Origin: Pleurostoma richardsiae
Taxonomy: Eukaryota; Ascomycota; Sordariomycetes; Calosphaeriales; Pleurostomataceae
Length of the DNA: 64,000 nucleotides
Direction: 5' to 3'
Assembly (NCBI GenBank): GCA_030052745.1
Contig: JANBVO010000031.1
Location: 248,001 to 312,000, forward strand
A program made the position numbers and the translations under genes. Under the pieces are notes generated by a model. The model was not told the DNA's origin. It saw only the letters and a list, made by a program, of their open reading frames with translations, and ran no database searches. This document shows positions 11,431 through 22,517 of this stretch, piece after piece. Position 1 is the first letter of the stretch. Each line of letters begins with the position of its first letter.

Positions 11431-12022
11431 AGGAAGTTATCATCCGCGGGTAATGTCTCTAGTCCCTATTAACGTAGGTAATGATATCTATCGTAGGAGG
11501 TGTTACAACGGCAAGAGGCGACGTTTTGTAATGATTGAAGGTAGGAGCTACATCTTTGAAGGGAACGGACCGCTCAGAGAAGAATGGGAAAGATTGGTGG
11601 AACCCTGTAGCTCGCCTTCGGGCTCGGATTTCACGTCACAACCATACGCCAGGGGAAAAAGACCGCAAAGAGACGATATTTCTTGGGTTTCATTGGACCT
11701 GTACCCTTTGGATATTGGAGAACTTGTTAGTTCTCGACTGGAGGATTGAACCCCGGTACCCAAAAGCCAATGGGGCAAAGGGCGACCGTGTAATTCGATC
11801 GAATAGGTTAGCGTTATGCGGCCCCGATCCTTCTCGGGTTTTGGGTGGGTGGCCCTGGCGTCACTGAGCATTGCGAGACGACTCCTTCAAATCCCCATCA
11901 TGGGCGCAATTTTGTCTTCAAGGCCACTCTCTCTGGACTGTGAGAAGCCCAGCCCATATCCCACCATAAATTATCATATTGTCTGAATTCTGCCTCACGA
12001 GAGCTCCAAGTCGGAGTAAAAG
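11431..12022. other. Intergenic, promoter of Zn2Cys6 gene
   Basis: A frame of about 98 codons (11453-11749, plus) follows the kinase remnant and might be more of it, but I could not align it to any kinase motif. The remainder precedes the Zn2Cys6 gene. Confidence 0.4.
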
Positions 12023-14019
12023 ATGCCCGACCTGGTGAACCAGGTGCGAATACGGCGATTCACTAAGCGCAGCAGAACTGGCTGCGTGGGTTGCAGGCGG
12101 GCACATGTTCGCTGTGACGAGGAACACCCCATCTGGTAAGCTCTCTCTATGCCGTTTCTGTCGAAATACACGACAGTGTACGCGGCGTGTCGGGGTCGGG
12201 ATCGGACGCCTCTTGACATGCCTCAAGATGCCGTGTCTCCGGAAGCGGTGCTCTGTGGCACACAGACACTTGGCTAAACGAGCTTGTCAAACTAGTGGAA
12301 AGTGTGCGCTAAGCGGCAAAACCTGCGAATACACCGTGTTTATCCCCTTCATCGAGCGCAAGCGTGCGCGGTTACCAGGTCAAGATGCGCCTTGGCTCGC
12401 AGTTGGGCAGCCGGTACACACCGCCATAGACCCCTTCGACTGCCTGCCAATCAGCATGCCATACAAGTCGAAAGAGCTTCTCCAGTATTGTGAGTGATCT
12501 CCTGCCCGACCCTCTCCTCCCCGTATCTGACTCCACAGTCACCGTCTGCCATGGTGTATTCAAGTCAAAACCGGAGAAGGACTGGTGAGAAACAGCGAAA
12601 CATGCTCTATACCTCATTTAAATGCTGATATGCGTTCCCTTAAGTGTTTACTTCGTGGTCGATGATCCGGCGGCCCTGAGCAGTACCCTACTGATTGCTT
12701 CTCTGCACTACTTTGCTGGCAATGCAGGAGGCCCCAGCATGAGGTCTTTTGAGGCTACATATCTCTTCCACAAGATCGAATGCATCCGAATGGTCAACGA
12801 ATGGCTGAATATCCCGGACTTGAGATTGACAATGCGTTGCGTAAAGCTGGTCACAACACTATGCTTTGTCGAGGTAAGCCAGCCTTGGACCTCCCCATCA
12901 TACCAATACTGATATCAAGCCCCTAGATATGCTTAGGTAACCTCGGGGCTGCATCAGCCCACCTTGCTGCAGTATACAAACTCCTCGACATGCGACCATC
13001 TGGCTTTGACAACGAGGACGACAACGAGACGTTCGCGCGATACATTTCAATGTGAATAGTCTCCTGTCACCAATGAAAGCATGCGTGATGATTTCCTGGT
13101 ATCTAACAACTGCCGAAACAGAACGTTGAACTTCACTGCGAGACTGATACGCGAAACCCAAGCTACACTGAATGGAGGGGTGATGAACCTCAACGAAGAA
13201 TGGCAGCGGAGGGCACTTTTGGCGGTACCCGACAGACTCATGATCCTCCGTCAGCTCCCTTACTTCTTCAGCACTTCTCAGGATGCCTCGACTCGAGAGA
13301 TCAACGCGTCCTCAACCATTGAAGAACTAAGACTCATGACTGGGATGTATGACAAAGGATACCCAACCGCAGGAGGCGCATTATCTTTAATGTGGGCCTG
13401 CCGCGGCCAGGTGGCCATGTTGATGTCTGCTATCAAGTCTCAGGCACAGTCTGTCACGAAGGTATCGGTCTCCTCCACGCTCATTAATGAAGGGTTCATA
13501 CCTGGGCTCGATTCCTACAAGTATCCGCTGGTGGAAAGTCTTCGATCCTCATACTGCGGACTTGGAACAGCCGGCCGGTTCTATCTCGAAGGCGTGTTGG
13601 GTTGGGCCGGCCCCAGGCAACCTGTCCAGCTTGGATTGCTCACTCGCGAAGTCGACGTTTTGAAGATGGATCTCGACCATACGGAAGTTGTTACGCATAA
13701 TGATGAGAACCAGCGGGCGTTTTGGCTGTGGAAAGCGTTCTCGGGAGCCTACTATCTAAGGCAACTCCTGGACACCATCGATGATGACGACTCGCTGTCT
13801 GAGTCCGACGCTGCTCTCTGTGATCGATGTTGTTCGCTGCTTCGGGACATGAACGGGCGCATTCGGAGATGGAGCGCCGCTTGTGGCGTCACTGAATGGA
13901 GTCTTGCAGGCGAGGCTCTGTCAAAGATCGTCTGGCCCCTCAACTCCAGGGAGATAGATATTGTGGCGGAAGACGTGTGGGAACAGGCCCATGCCGTTAA
14001 TTCCGGATACTATATTTGA
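12023..14019 (+). CDS. Zn2Cys6 transcription factor
   Basis: Six exons (12023-12135, 12296-12489, 12539-12584, 12645-12873, 12927-13051, 13122-14019) give 534 aa, and every junction keeps phase. The zinc cluster is split by the first intron. Exon 1 carries GCVGCRRAHVRCDEEHPI and exon 2 begins by completing CGKCALSGKTC, so CxxCx6Cx6CxxCx6C exists only in spliced mRNA. A linker with PWLAVGQPVHTA and PYKSKELLQY is typical of one family of fungal regulators with a short middle domain. The product should be a nuclear DNA-binding regulator recognising CGG half-sites. Its target is not evident; its nearest neighbours are the kinase remnant and the GTPases. The fourth exon boundary (acceptor at 12644) is the least certain. 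Confidence 0.85.
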
Positions 14020-14883
14020 TTCCTCAAAACTTGTCCTGCCGATTGTTTTACTCTAGCTACGTCAAAGACCTGTCTTTTTCGGAAACCGTACTGGCTGGTG
14101 CGGATTCAACTTATTCAGGCCGGAGATAACCGAGGCATTCTTCCCTTTCCTAACATGTGGTCGGATGTTTGAGATTCTAATATATGACAAAGATTATAAT
14201 CACTTGCTGCCCAGGACTCAATGCATTATTCTGAATGATTGTAGTGGGGTTGCTGTTTCATTCCCTTGCTGATAAAATGTAGATGGGCTACTCTAAAAGG
14301 ACATCGAATTCAAGAAAGGAAATGGCAAAAGTGAAGTCTTCCCGGACACCCAGCTTCTAATCATCGGAATATCCAGTGGTTTTGGCAGGAATCTGGGTCA
14401 AAAAAGGGACCTGGTAGTTCGGGAGTGCAAGGGTGAACAGCTTTTCCTTCGGTACTAGTCTTGGTCGAGAGTGAACGAGGCCGTTTCCAGGCTCGGCCCG
14501 TGATGTAACAATCAGGTAACAACGGACAGTCCTGGCGTAGGATTCATGCTGGCAGATGGCTGGGGAATCTCCAGCGACTCAGTTCACTACAGTAGGTACG
14601 GGTCCCTTCTTGCCCTACTTACAAAACAAACTCTACTATGTTTCTAGCACATTGTTGCTTCTGTCAATAGAAGTCCCGTAAATCAATGGTTTCAACTCCT
14701 CAGCGGGGTCTGACAAATAATTGGACTCATACTTGCAGAGCAGGCCTCATGGTACTTTCGACGGTGTTGATCGGTCGCGGCCATCGAAAGGGATTTTCCG
14801 GCTTTGGTCTCTAACAGGGGCAGGCATTATGCCTGTCTATGTCCAAGGAAGTGGTAAGCCTTCTAGCCACCGCCGCCGTATTT
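14020..14883. other. Convergent intergenic region
   Basis: This lies between the 3' ends of the Zn2Cys6 gene and the first GTPase gene. One frame of 83 codons (14721-14972) overlaps the GTPase 3' end in antisense and is not convincing. Confidence 0.45.
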
Positions 14884-16743
14884 CTAGAGGAAATACTCTA
14901 ACTCCCGCGTCCGTGGCCGCCAAAGTTCTCGTTCTCGACGGCGTGGCATCAGCCTCCGTGAACTGGCGATGAGCCTCTGTGCCTCACGGTGGGTCCTCTG
15001 TACCTCACGGAGGAACCTCTCGTGCTTCAACTTGTTTATGTAACTCTCGAAGTCTCTTGCAGATGATTCTAATTGAAGGTTTTTGAGGTCATCATCGATC
15101 GTGCTAGGCTCCTCGCGAGAGGATTCCAATTCATTCTCATAGTTTGGAAATGATGATTCGGGTTCGCCGAGGTAATTGTTCCAATCAGCCCCGGCGGATT
15201 CGGCAGCCAGCGCAGCTTCAGCGGCCCTCTCAGCTTCAGCGAGCCTCTGAGCTTCGGCAGCTCTCTGAACTTCGGCTGCTCTCTGAGCTTCTGCGGCCCA
15301 CTGAGCCCTGGCAGCTCTCTCAGCTTCCGCAGCCCTCTGAGCTTCTGCGGCCCACTGAGCCCTGACTGCTCTTTCAGCTTCCGCAGCCCTCTGAGCCTCG
15401 GCGGCCCTTTGAGCCTCGGCGGCCCTCTGGGCTTCAGCATCAGCAGCCCTCTTGTTGGCTTCCGTCACCATCGCAGCCATGGTTATCTGGGCTTCTGTCG
15501 CTGCCCGTTGTTCATTCAGTAATTGGCGCAATTGCGTCCTGTCGACTTGCATCTTCTTGATCATAGCGGCGTGTTCGCGCTCCTGCTCCTCGAGCCTCTG
15601 TTGAGAATCCTTTAAGTGGCGTTGGGTTTCCCGGTCCCGCGCGGCGGTGGCTTCTGCCATCTGTCTTTTGAGATTCCTCACCTTGGCCTTGTACTTGGCC
15701 TGCTCCTTGTCCTGGATCTCTCGCCCCGCGGCGGTGTCGACCAAGCGCAACCCCTTCTCGACCATGTCTCGCTGTATGTCGAGTGGTCCCGCGTTTTGGC
15801 GTCTGCTGATCAAGTACTGGACGATCTCCCAGGCCGATTCTGCACCCCGGTCCTGGCGAAAGACACGGCTGCCTGCTACGATCATCTGGCCCCAGAACCT
15901 GGGGTCACTTTTCAGCTCGCTCTCTCGTGAGACGGCAGCCTCCAAGTCCGGTTCCCCCCACATCGTCGTCGTGAGGGCCACACTAGCCATCGGCTTCTCG
16001 CCGCATAGCTTCCTAAAAATCCGCAGGTTTCGCATGCCGGATCCGCCAATCCGGGTGTCCGAGATGCGGTGGAGGTAGACAATTCCGGTCAAGAGAATTC
16101 TCTCCTCATATGTTTTGCTGAGCCAGTTAGAGAGTTCGAGCAGGACATCGGTGTCCTCTTTTATGGTGTCATCGAAGCCCGGTGTGTCGACAAGATAGGC
16201 TTGTGTGCCGTCTGGCAGATGGCAGTGGTACTCTTGCACTCGCTTAGTGTCTGCGTTTGACAAATTGTAGGTCAGCCTTTCGTTTTGATTCCACTTGTCA
16301 GAATAATGTACAGGATCTAGTAGACAAGCACAGTGTGTACTCTCAGGGCCACTTACGCGAATCAAGCTGATGCCCAATACCCAATTTAGCTTCGGGAGAG
16401 AAATGGCTGATAAACGTCGTCTTGCCCGACCCGGTGATCCCCATCACGGCAATCACGACATCTCCTTTCCTGCAATCTCTCGTAAGCACCTCTAACCTAG
16501 GTGTTTGCTTGAGTCTTGACCGTGATCTCACCGGAGTCCGCGCCTCTTTGAGGCACGGCTTTGGGCCGGCCCGCCTGCGGGCTTTTTCAAATCGTCATCT
16601 AGATGTTCGCCGTCGCGGCGAACCCCTTGCGATGATTCCCCTTGTGTCTGCTGGCCTTGTGACTGATGTTTAGAGCGCTTAGAATGATGGTTGGAATGCT
16701 TAGACCGATGCTTAGACCGCTTAGACTGATGCTTAGAATCCAT
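14884..16743 (-). CDS. P-loop GTPase with Ala/Glu-rich coiled coil
   Basis: Three exons (16532-16743, 16357-16469, 14884-16250) give 563 aa. The N-terminal ~35 residues are a Lys/His/Ser repeat (SKRSKH, SKHSNHHSK). A G domain follows. The Walker A sequence GITGSGKTTF is near residue 80 and the Walker B/G3 sequence DTPGF near 130. A segment with YLHRISDTRIGGSGMRNL and VALTTTMWGEPD occupies the G4 region, where TTMW replaces the usual NKxD, as in AIG1/GIMAP-like and other fungal G-domain proteins. From about residue 300 a long coiled coil includes a tandem alanine-rich repeat (AEAQRAAEAQRAAE). The C-terminus is basic. It is divergent from a paralogue at 17632. Fungal members are uncharacterised; roles in membrane scission or self-recognition would be speculation. 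Confidence 0.88.
15184..15445 (-). repeat. Tandem Ala-rich coiled-coil repeat in GTPase
   Basis: On the coding strand this segment repeats a degenerate unit of about 15 nt that encodes (A/V)EAQRA or AEAERA, with inserted RAQWAAEAQ blocks. Visible in the translation are at least three consecutive EAQRAA units and two copies of a longer block. It is in frame throughout, so it varies the length of a helical rod. Confidence 0.8.
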
Positions 16744-17631
16744 AATGTCCTGGATGGATAATGTTGGAAGGCCCGTTCAGTTCACTACAGCTTTGACTGT
16801 GGAAGAGAACGGATTCCAGGCGAGTATTAAAGCGGCTAATGCGGGGTTTTCTCTTGGTTCAATCCTCTATTGTATCATCGACTGTTTGTCCAATGGCAAG
16901 TTCAGACCTTATCGAAGAGAGCAAGACATTTCCAGAGAGATGACAGCAAGGCAACCAATCTGACATCAAGGCAAACAGTCTGACAGCAGAGACCGAGCTG
17001 TACAGTGAGATTATCCCAGCTATATCACGGTCTGTTAACTTGACTGTCACCAGCGTGATGCAATCCTCAGTCCCGGCGGCTGGACGACTCGAACCACCCC
17101 AAGATCTAACTTAGAATGCCTTAACCAATAACAGTCACCAGAAGTGTTCTTGCTTCCAGCCACAGCACGTTGCTAAAAGCCAGTTCTATAAGCTCTTTCC
17201 TCTGGTTTATGATATCCGACTGTAGAGCAGTCATTGGTGCGTTAATAGCAGCCTCTTTTAAGGATCGAGCACCCTTTGTATGGGCTTGGCCCATTATCTA
17301 GACCTACGAGGTGATGCCTACCTTCATAGGTTCCGCGTCACGGAAAGGCACAAACGTGTCGAAACGGAGAACGAATAGGGTGCGCAAGGCATTTCTGTCA
17401 TCTGCCTTAGCCAAAGCAGCTCGCGCTTCGGCACTGCAGGCTTGTTCTTGCAGAATGTCGCGTTGGCGCCTGACCCCGCCCTAATCATCCGGTTCCGGTG
17501 TCCTCGCTCGTCCTCCATGTCAGACAAGGCTTTGACGCTTCTTCCTTTCCTTTCTCCTTCAAGAGGAGAGCAACGCGGGCACTTACTCGACTATTGAATC
17601 CTCCGGAACGTAGTCAAAGTCTCTAAAAAGA
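16744..17631. other. Divergent promoter region of the two GTPases
   Basis: The paralogous GTPase genes point away from each other across 888 nt. No coding signal is recognised here. A minus-strand frame of 67 codons (17324-17527) has no similarity I know. Confidence 0.5.
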
Positions 17632-18947
17632 ATGGAGACGTACTGGGCTGTACCGCCCGAGACCGGTGTGCCGTCATTCTCCGATATACTAAGGTCAGCA
17701 GCAGGTTTCGAGACAGAAGTCAGCATGATGAGCTCACTACTTTGGCAGCCCTGACGACGTGTACATCCCTGTCATGGGAATGACTGGCTGCGGCAAGAGC
17801 AAGTTCATAAGTGATTGTGTGGGGCGGACTCTTCCCATTGTCGGTCACGGGCTCGACTCTTGTAAGTCGTATTTTCACCCGCTATCGGCTTGCTTGTGAG
17901 ACGAATTCTGATGAAGCTCCTATGGATAATACAGTTACACGCGACGTCACCATCCACACACTCCCCAGTGCGGGAATTGGCGTGCATCTCATTGATACAC
18001 CTGGATTCGACGACAACCAACGCTCCGACATCAAGGTCCTGTCAGAAATTGCTTTCTGGCTGGATCAGGCATACCGCGAGGGAATCAGACTAGGGGGGGT
18101 CATCTATCTTCATCGCATCACGGATGTCCGGCTCTCTGGTTCGGCGTTGCGATTTCTCAACGTGTTCAAGCAGATGTGTGGAAGGGATTCATTCCCTGGT
18201 GTTCTCGTGCTCACGAACAGATGGGACGTTGCGAATCGTAGCCCGCGTGAGCGAGCCGCTGCCCACGAGAGACAGAGACAGCTAGAAACATCACACGAAT
18301 TTTGGGGTGAGGTTATAGCGGCTGGCGGAGGGTCAATACCCCTCCAGCCGGGGAGATGGGCAGCCCTTGCTGCGGTCAACGAACTCGTCAGGCGCCGGCA
18401 CAAGCTGGTTCTAAAGATCCAGCTCGAGATGCGAGATGAAGATAAGCCTTTAAGTGAAACAAGTGCAGGGCGCTTGCTTACGCAGAGGCACGAAAACCGA
18501 GTTTTGGAACTCGAGACCGAGCTGATATCGGTTCGAGCTGACCTGACTGAAGCGCGGCGACAATACCATGATGTCAACTATAGAGATCTCAGGAACCAAG
18601 AGGAGGAACTGATGCGCAGGACCAGGGAGAACAAGGACTCTCTACGCCAGCTCAATGAGAGCATTAGAGAGATCAACAGAATGGAAATGGACATGGTCAG
18701 GATACAAAGGTCTCAGTTCGCTTCGTTATTGGAGATGCAGAATCTCGGGGAATTCCCATTTTGGACGTCAAACCGTGCGTCTATGATGCAGAGTGCTTTG
18801 TCATCGGCGAGAGAAATTCAAGGCATACATCTGGCGTCGAAGAAGCTATCAAGGCGTATCGAGGTAGCGTCTGGCGTGGTGAGCGCTATTTCTGGCACTA
18901 TCGCCGCTGCTCTCACGGTTGCGTCGGTCTCCTGTACTATCATGTAG
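17632..18947 (+). CDS. P-loop GTPase, paralogue of the 14.9 kb gene
   Basis: Three exons (17632-17693, 17749-17861, 17935-18947) give 395 aa. Walker A is GMTGCGKSKF near residue 30 and DTPGF near 80. YLHRITDVRLSGSALRFL and VLTNRWD follow, the last fitting a G4-like position. A coiled coil occupies roughly residues 210-330 and the C-terminus is hydrophobic (VVSAISGTIAAALTVASV), perhaps membrane-associated. The middle exon is 113 nt in both this gene and its divergent paralogue, and the flanking introns sit at the same codon phases, so the two arose by duplication. It lacks the basic N-terminal repeat and alanine repeat of the other copy. The first intron has a non-optimal GTCAGC donor. Confidence 0.87.
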
Positions 18948-19379
18948 CATCTTGGAGACGATAAGGAGCTTGGGAGTCACTGTTTCGGTTTATTTTCCAT
19001 TGCTCTGCGGTTCAGTCAATCCCGCATCTCTACCCGATGGCTGTGCAGCTAGATGAGGGCTAGAGCGGCTTCGTGCCTTGGACCGTGTGCAACGGAAAGA
19101 ACCGCAAGGGGGGTTGCGCGCAATCCGGGCGTTCCAGCCTCTTCACCAACCTACTTTACCTCACGTCTCATTACGTCCGCCTGCTTACATTGTCTGCCCG
19201 CCTGCGCCTCGAAGAAGGCCCAAGCAGGATGAATCTGTCCATCCTGAACCGGTTGCGGGGCTCTGTCATCCAGCATTCGTCGAGAGCGAGCTTCCGGTAT
19301 ATGGATCTCTTCTTTGTTATCTTCTGGTTTGCCTCGGTCTTGACGATGGCCAGCCATTCCACCAGCAAGCCGTCTTTGG
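18948..19379. other. Intergenic with non-coding upstream of reductase remnant
   Basis: A plus-strand frame runs from 19073 through this interval, but only its last third resembles a protein family. The upstream part is probably decayed or non-coding. Confidence 0.4.
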
Positions 19380-19639
19380 AAGGAAGAGGGGGGCGTATCT
19401 GTGCCTACTACATCAATAGGACATGGAACGACATGCGCCAGAAAGTCCGTGATCTTTTCCCAGACCATCCGGAGTTGGTAAAAGGGAGTGATCAAGATTT
19501 GCCCTCGAAGGACTTGTCCTATGCGCCTGGACCGATCGCACGAGCTGAAGAGGTCCTGCGGGAGGTTGGTCAGCCCGGATTCACCAGTGAGGATGATATC
19601 ACCCGGGCCTTCGTAGCTTCTATGTTCGCCTCAGACTGA
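19380..19639 (+). pseudogene. C-terminal remnant of an NAD(P)-dependent epimerase/reductase
   Basis: About 80 residues ending at the TGA at 19637 resemble the C-terminus of fungal dihydroflavonol-reductase-like SDRs. Features are MRQKVRDLFPDHPELVKG, a short loop, then RAEEVLREVGQPGF and a final helix. The upstream sequence has no Rossmann GxxGxxG motif or YxxxK, so catalysis is impossible and this is probably a 3' fragment left by deletion. The open frame from 19073 could be read as a 188 aa protein, but its first two thirds match nothing I know. Confidence 0.55.
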
Positions 19640-19702
19640 GTCCTCCAATAACACAGCCTAGATTGCGACTAGTTGCTGCAGATTCTTGCAGCGAGTCCCA
19701 TT

Positions 19703-20578
19703 TCAGCCTCTACTGTCTCCGTTTGCTCTTCTCCAGCGCCTCTCTATTGCTTGCCAATACTGTTCTGGGTGCTCCCTCATGTGCCCAACATGCGGCGTGC
19801 CATCAAACACTTCCGTCTCCACATCATAGCCCTGTTCTCTCGCCTCCGCTGCGTGCTGAACAATATCCTTCCATGATATAATCTCGTCCGCCTCTGAGAA
19901 CAAATATAGGCGTGCCGCATCTTTCGACGCGAACTGCGAGTCATTTACCGCCTTGACACTAAACTCCGCCGCACTCGTCCTGCCCAAGAGCCACCCAAGC
20001 CCGTGGATCAGCCCAAGGAACAACGCCGCTAGAGCCTGCGTGAACAAGGTCGGCCAGGGAAAAGGAGGCTTGAGGGCGATTGCCATGGCTCGCGACCATG
20101 GCCCTATGTTGGACAGGAAGTGCGTACTGCCTGGTGTAGAGTCGAGGACTAGAAGCGTGTGGGGCATAGGAGATGATTCGGGTGCTGTGGAGAGGCGCTG
20201 ATAGGCGTGGAGCGTCGAGGCGAGACTCATACCGCCCATGTTCGACATAGCATGGATGAGGATGCCTCCATGTTCGGTGTTCCTTCCCCCCTTGTCGCCG
20301 AAGACGGCGTCAATGACCGGTACCATTTTCTCTGACCGCTGTTCGAGACTGTTTTGCATGATCTTCAACATGGACGAGAAGATGACAACTAGTCTGGCCT
20401 GGGGAAAGAGCTTCTGATAGCCTTCGATGTACTTGGCCAAGTGCTTCGGATTTGCGTCGCCCCAGCCGTAGATGATGACGGTTGCTGGGTCGCCTTCTAT
20501 GGACTTCACCCCTTCCGACTGGGAAGGTCGGAGATACACCTCCTCGCTGAGCTTTTGGAAACCCTTGTCGGCCAACAT
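19703..20578 (-). CDS. DUF829/TMEM53 (PaxU-like) alpha/beta hydrolase
   Basis: This is an intronless frame of 291 aa from the ATG at 20578; the frame is open further upstream only with a GTG start. Around residue 33 IIYGWGDANPKHLAKY is the signature opening strand and loop of the DUF829 family. The nucleophile region HAMSNMGG is near residue 115 and the C-terminal histidine loop HVGHMREHPEQYW near 270. Relatives include human TMEM53 and PaxU of fungal indole-diterpene clusters, where the role is unclear. No prenyltransferase or terpene cyclase lies nearby, so an indole-diterpene link is not supported. The gene is divergent from a thioesterase-like gene. Confidence 0.85.
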   Translation of the reverse strand: MLADKGFQKLSEEVYLRPSQSEGVKSIEGDPATVIIYGWGDANPKHLAKYIEGYQKLFPQARLVVIFSSMLKIMQNSLEQRSEKMVPVIDAVFGDKGGRNTEHGGILIHAMSNMGGMSLASTLHAYQRLSTAPESSPMPHTLLVLDSTPGSTHFLSNIGPWSRAMAIALKPPFPWPTLFTQALAALFLGLIHGLGWLLGRTSAAEFSVKAVNDSQFASKDAARLYLFSEADEIISWKDIVQHAAEAREQGYDVETEVFDGTPHVGHMREHPEQYWQAIERRWRRANGDSRG

Positions 20579-21454
20579 TGTGAATTCTGTCGCAGCATGA
20601 GAGCTGGTACTACCTGCCACTTTCGCAGGGTGGCGTCGGCCGCCTCCTCGGCGGCCGTCAAAGTCAGCTTATATACAGAGAACTGAGGCTTGAACATAAT
20701 GGATGACAGGATGCCCTGGTCAGCAACTCCACTAATATGGATTAATATTCCGTCTCCGGCAACTAGCATAGTGTACAACAGAGGACCGTGAACTGTCAGA
20801 GCCCGGGCATTTCCGCGCTTACACGACTAGAAATCCTACTATCAGCTTCCGCCGGACTAATAAGCTCTTTGTTGGGTCCTAACCTGGACAAACTCACGAG
20901 ATATCACCCAATCTAGTGTCCGAGTCCTCCGAACTTACGGGATACGGCATATTAGTATCCCGATTCCGGGAAAGTTGTTGAGACGAGAAGTTCGCAGAAG
21001 CATGTGAAGAGCCACTCGGTGGGTCTACCGAGGTGCCGGAGCGCCGGCAAGGCCGGGTCCCTCATCCGGACGCCTTAAAATTCACTTGAGGCTGGGAAAG
21101 ACAGGCTTAGCGTAGGACATTTCAGGGCGTAGGATCCGTCCTAAGAGCTTGGCTTCCTGCCTCAATCTCCCAACAAAATGCCACATACTTGTCTAAGCTC
21201 CGAGTCGCGGCGATATGCCGAGGCTCGTCTCCACTTCATGGCTAACCCCGCGGGCCTGGGTAGCTATGGACCCTGAAAATACCCTCTAGGCATGGATGGT
21301 CTAGTGCCTCACAGCAACGGTGGAAACGGGACTCTTATCACTTCAAGGCGGATTGAGGATTGCAGAGAGACTGGAGTTCATTGACGCTTGCGAAGATCAA
21401 GGTACTATCCAGATCGAAAGATAGAAAAGTTTGAGCCTCCCTTCGAATACTAAA
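20579..21454. other. Divergent intergenic region
   Basis: This separates the PaxU-like gene (minus) from the thioesterase-like gene (plus). I recognise no gene, tRNA or repeat in it. Confidence 0.45.
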
Positions 21455-22517
21455 ATGACATCACTCGCGCCGGACGCTGAAACTGCTGCTCTTGTTCCTC
21501 TGTCGCAGGCAACACGAGTACAACGGCTTGATTCGTACATATATACAGCAACTTTCGAGAAGACATTTTGTATCGGGTCTGGTGTGTCTGTCCGCCCCTT
21601 GCTTCTATTCTGCCTTGACTGACTTCCCACCGGTTCCGAACGGCGGATATGTTGCGTCGTGCATGCTTCAGGCTGCCAGCCAGCATATGGTATCTCGAAA
21701 CCAGTCAGATACGATGACAGCACACTTTGAGTTCCTCAGTCGCACCGAGGCCGGATCTTGTGCCATGGTTGTTGAGGAAGTCAAGCTTGGGCGACAACTT
21801 TCAGTCCTACACGTCACGCTTTTCCAGAACGGACTACTCTCCCAAGCGCCATGGATTGACACTGCCTTGTCCCGTAAGGAGGTCACAGCGTACGTGACGA
21901 TGACAAACCTGGGAGTGGAAAAGGGACTATCGTTGCCCACGGGATTCAGCCTAGAGCCGCCTCCTCCGCCTGCTGATCTTCCTAAGCTGTCGAAGGACCA
22001 GGATGCACTATGGGGCAGGTTGCAGTTCCCAAAACACGGTGGATTCGGCTCTATGAGGGTCCTCAAGAATGTCGAATACTATATCCCAAAACGCGGCCAG
22101 TCGAGTAAGAGCGTCATAGACGCGTGGATACGACTCGCGTCCGGCGAGGGCTTCACCAATACGTCGCTTGGATACGTCGCCGACTGCTACCCATATGTCG
22201 TCGAGTCGTACCGCCCGAATCCTCCAAGCAGCGGGTCTCCGAAAGGCGAAGGGGTGGAACCGTTTCCTTTTGATCAAGCGTTTTGGTACCCGACGGTCAC
22301 ACTCAACCTGGAACTCAAAAAGTCAGTGCCGGAGACTGGAGTCGAATGGCTGTTTATGCGAGTGCAGTCAAAACAGGTGAAGAAGGGAAGGCTGGACTTG
22401 GAGGTGATTATCATGGATGAAGCTGGAGAGTTGGTGGCACTGAGCCAACATGTCAACTTGATCGTTGGAGGGGAACGCAACTTGTCGAAAAGGAGAACAA
22501 AACAGGGCCAGCTGTGA
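21455..22517 (+). CDS. Acyl-CoA thioesterase-like protein with non-canonical splice site
   Basis: The expected protein is 336 aa from exons 21455-21581 and 21634-22517. Exon 1 ends in YTATFEKTFCIGS and exon 2 begins VPNGGYVASC; together these restore the family signature IGSVPNGGYV of fungal hot-dog thioesterases (TesB/4HBT_3-like). The inferred intron has a GTGTGT donor, a CTTGACTGAC branch site and a 52 nt length, but ends in GG instead of AG (21632-21633). No AG lies between the donor and the conserved exon, so the transcript may not be spliced correctly. The second half has two further conserved blocks (AWIRLASGEGF, WLFMRV). The protein could act on acyl-CoA thioesters. Confidence 0.75.

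Noticed and set aside
11700-11780. Possible tRNA-like T-arm (GATTGAACCCC)
   Set aside because: I could not pair an acceptor stem, D arm or anticodon arm around it.
12105-12497. 130-codon frame read as a small gene
   Set aside because: Only its last half belongs to exon 2 of the Zn2Cys6 gene; the first part is intron.
15144-15930. Plus-strand frames over the GTPase coiled coil
   Set aside because: They are antisense to a repeat-coding region, which keeps several frames open without selection.
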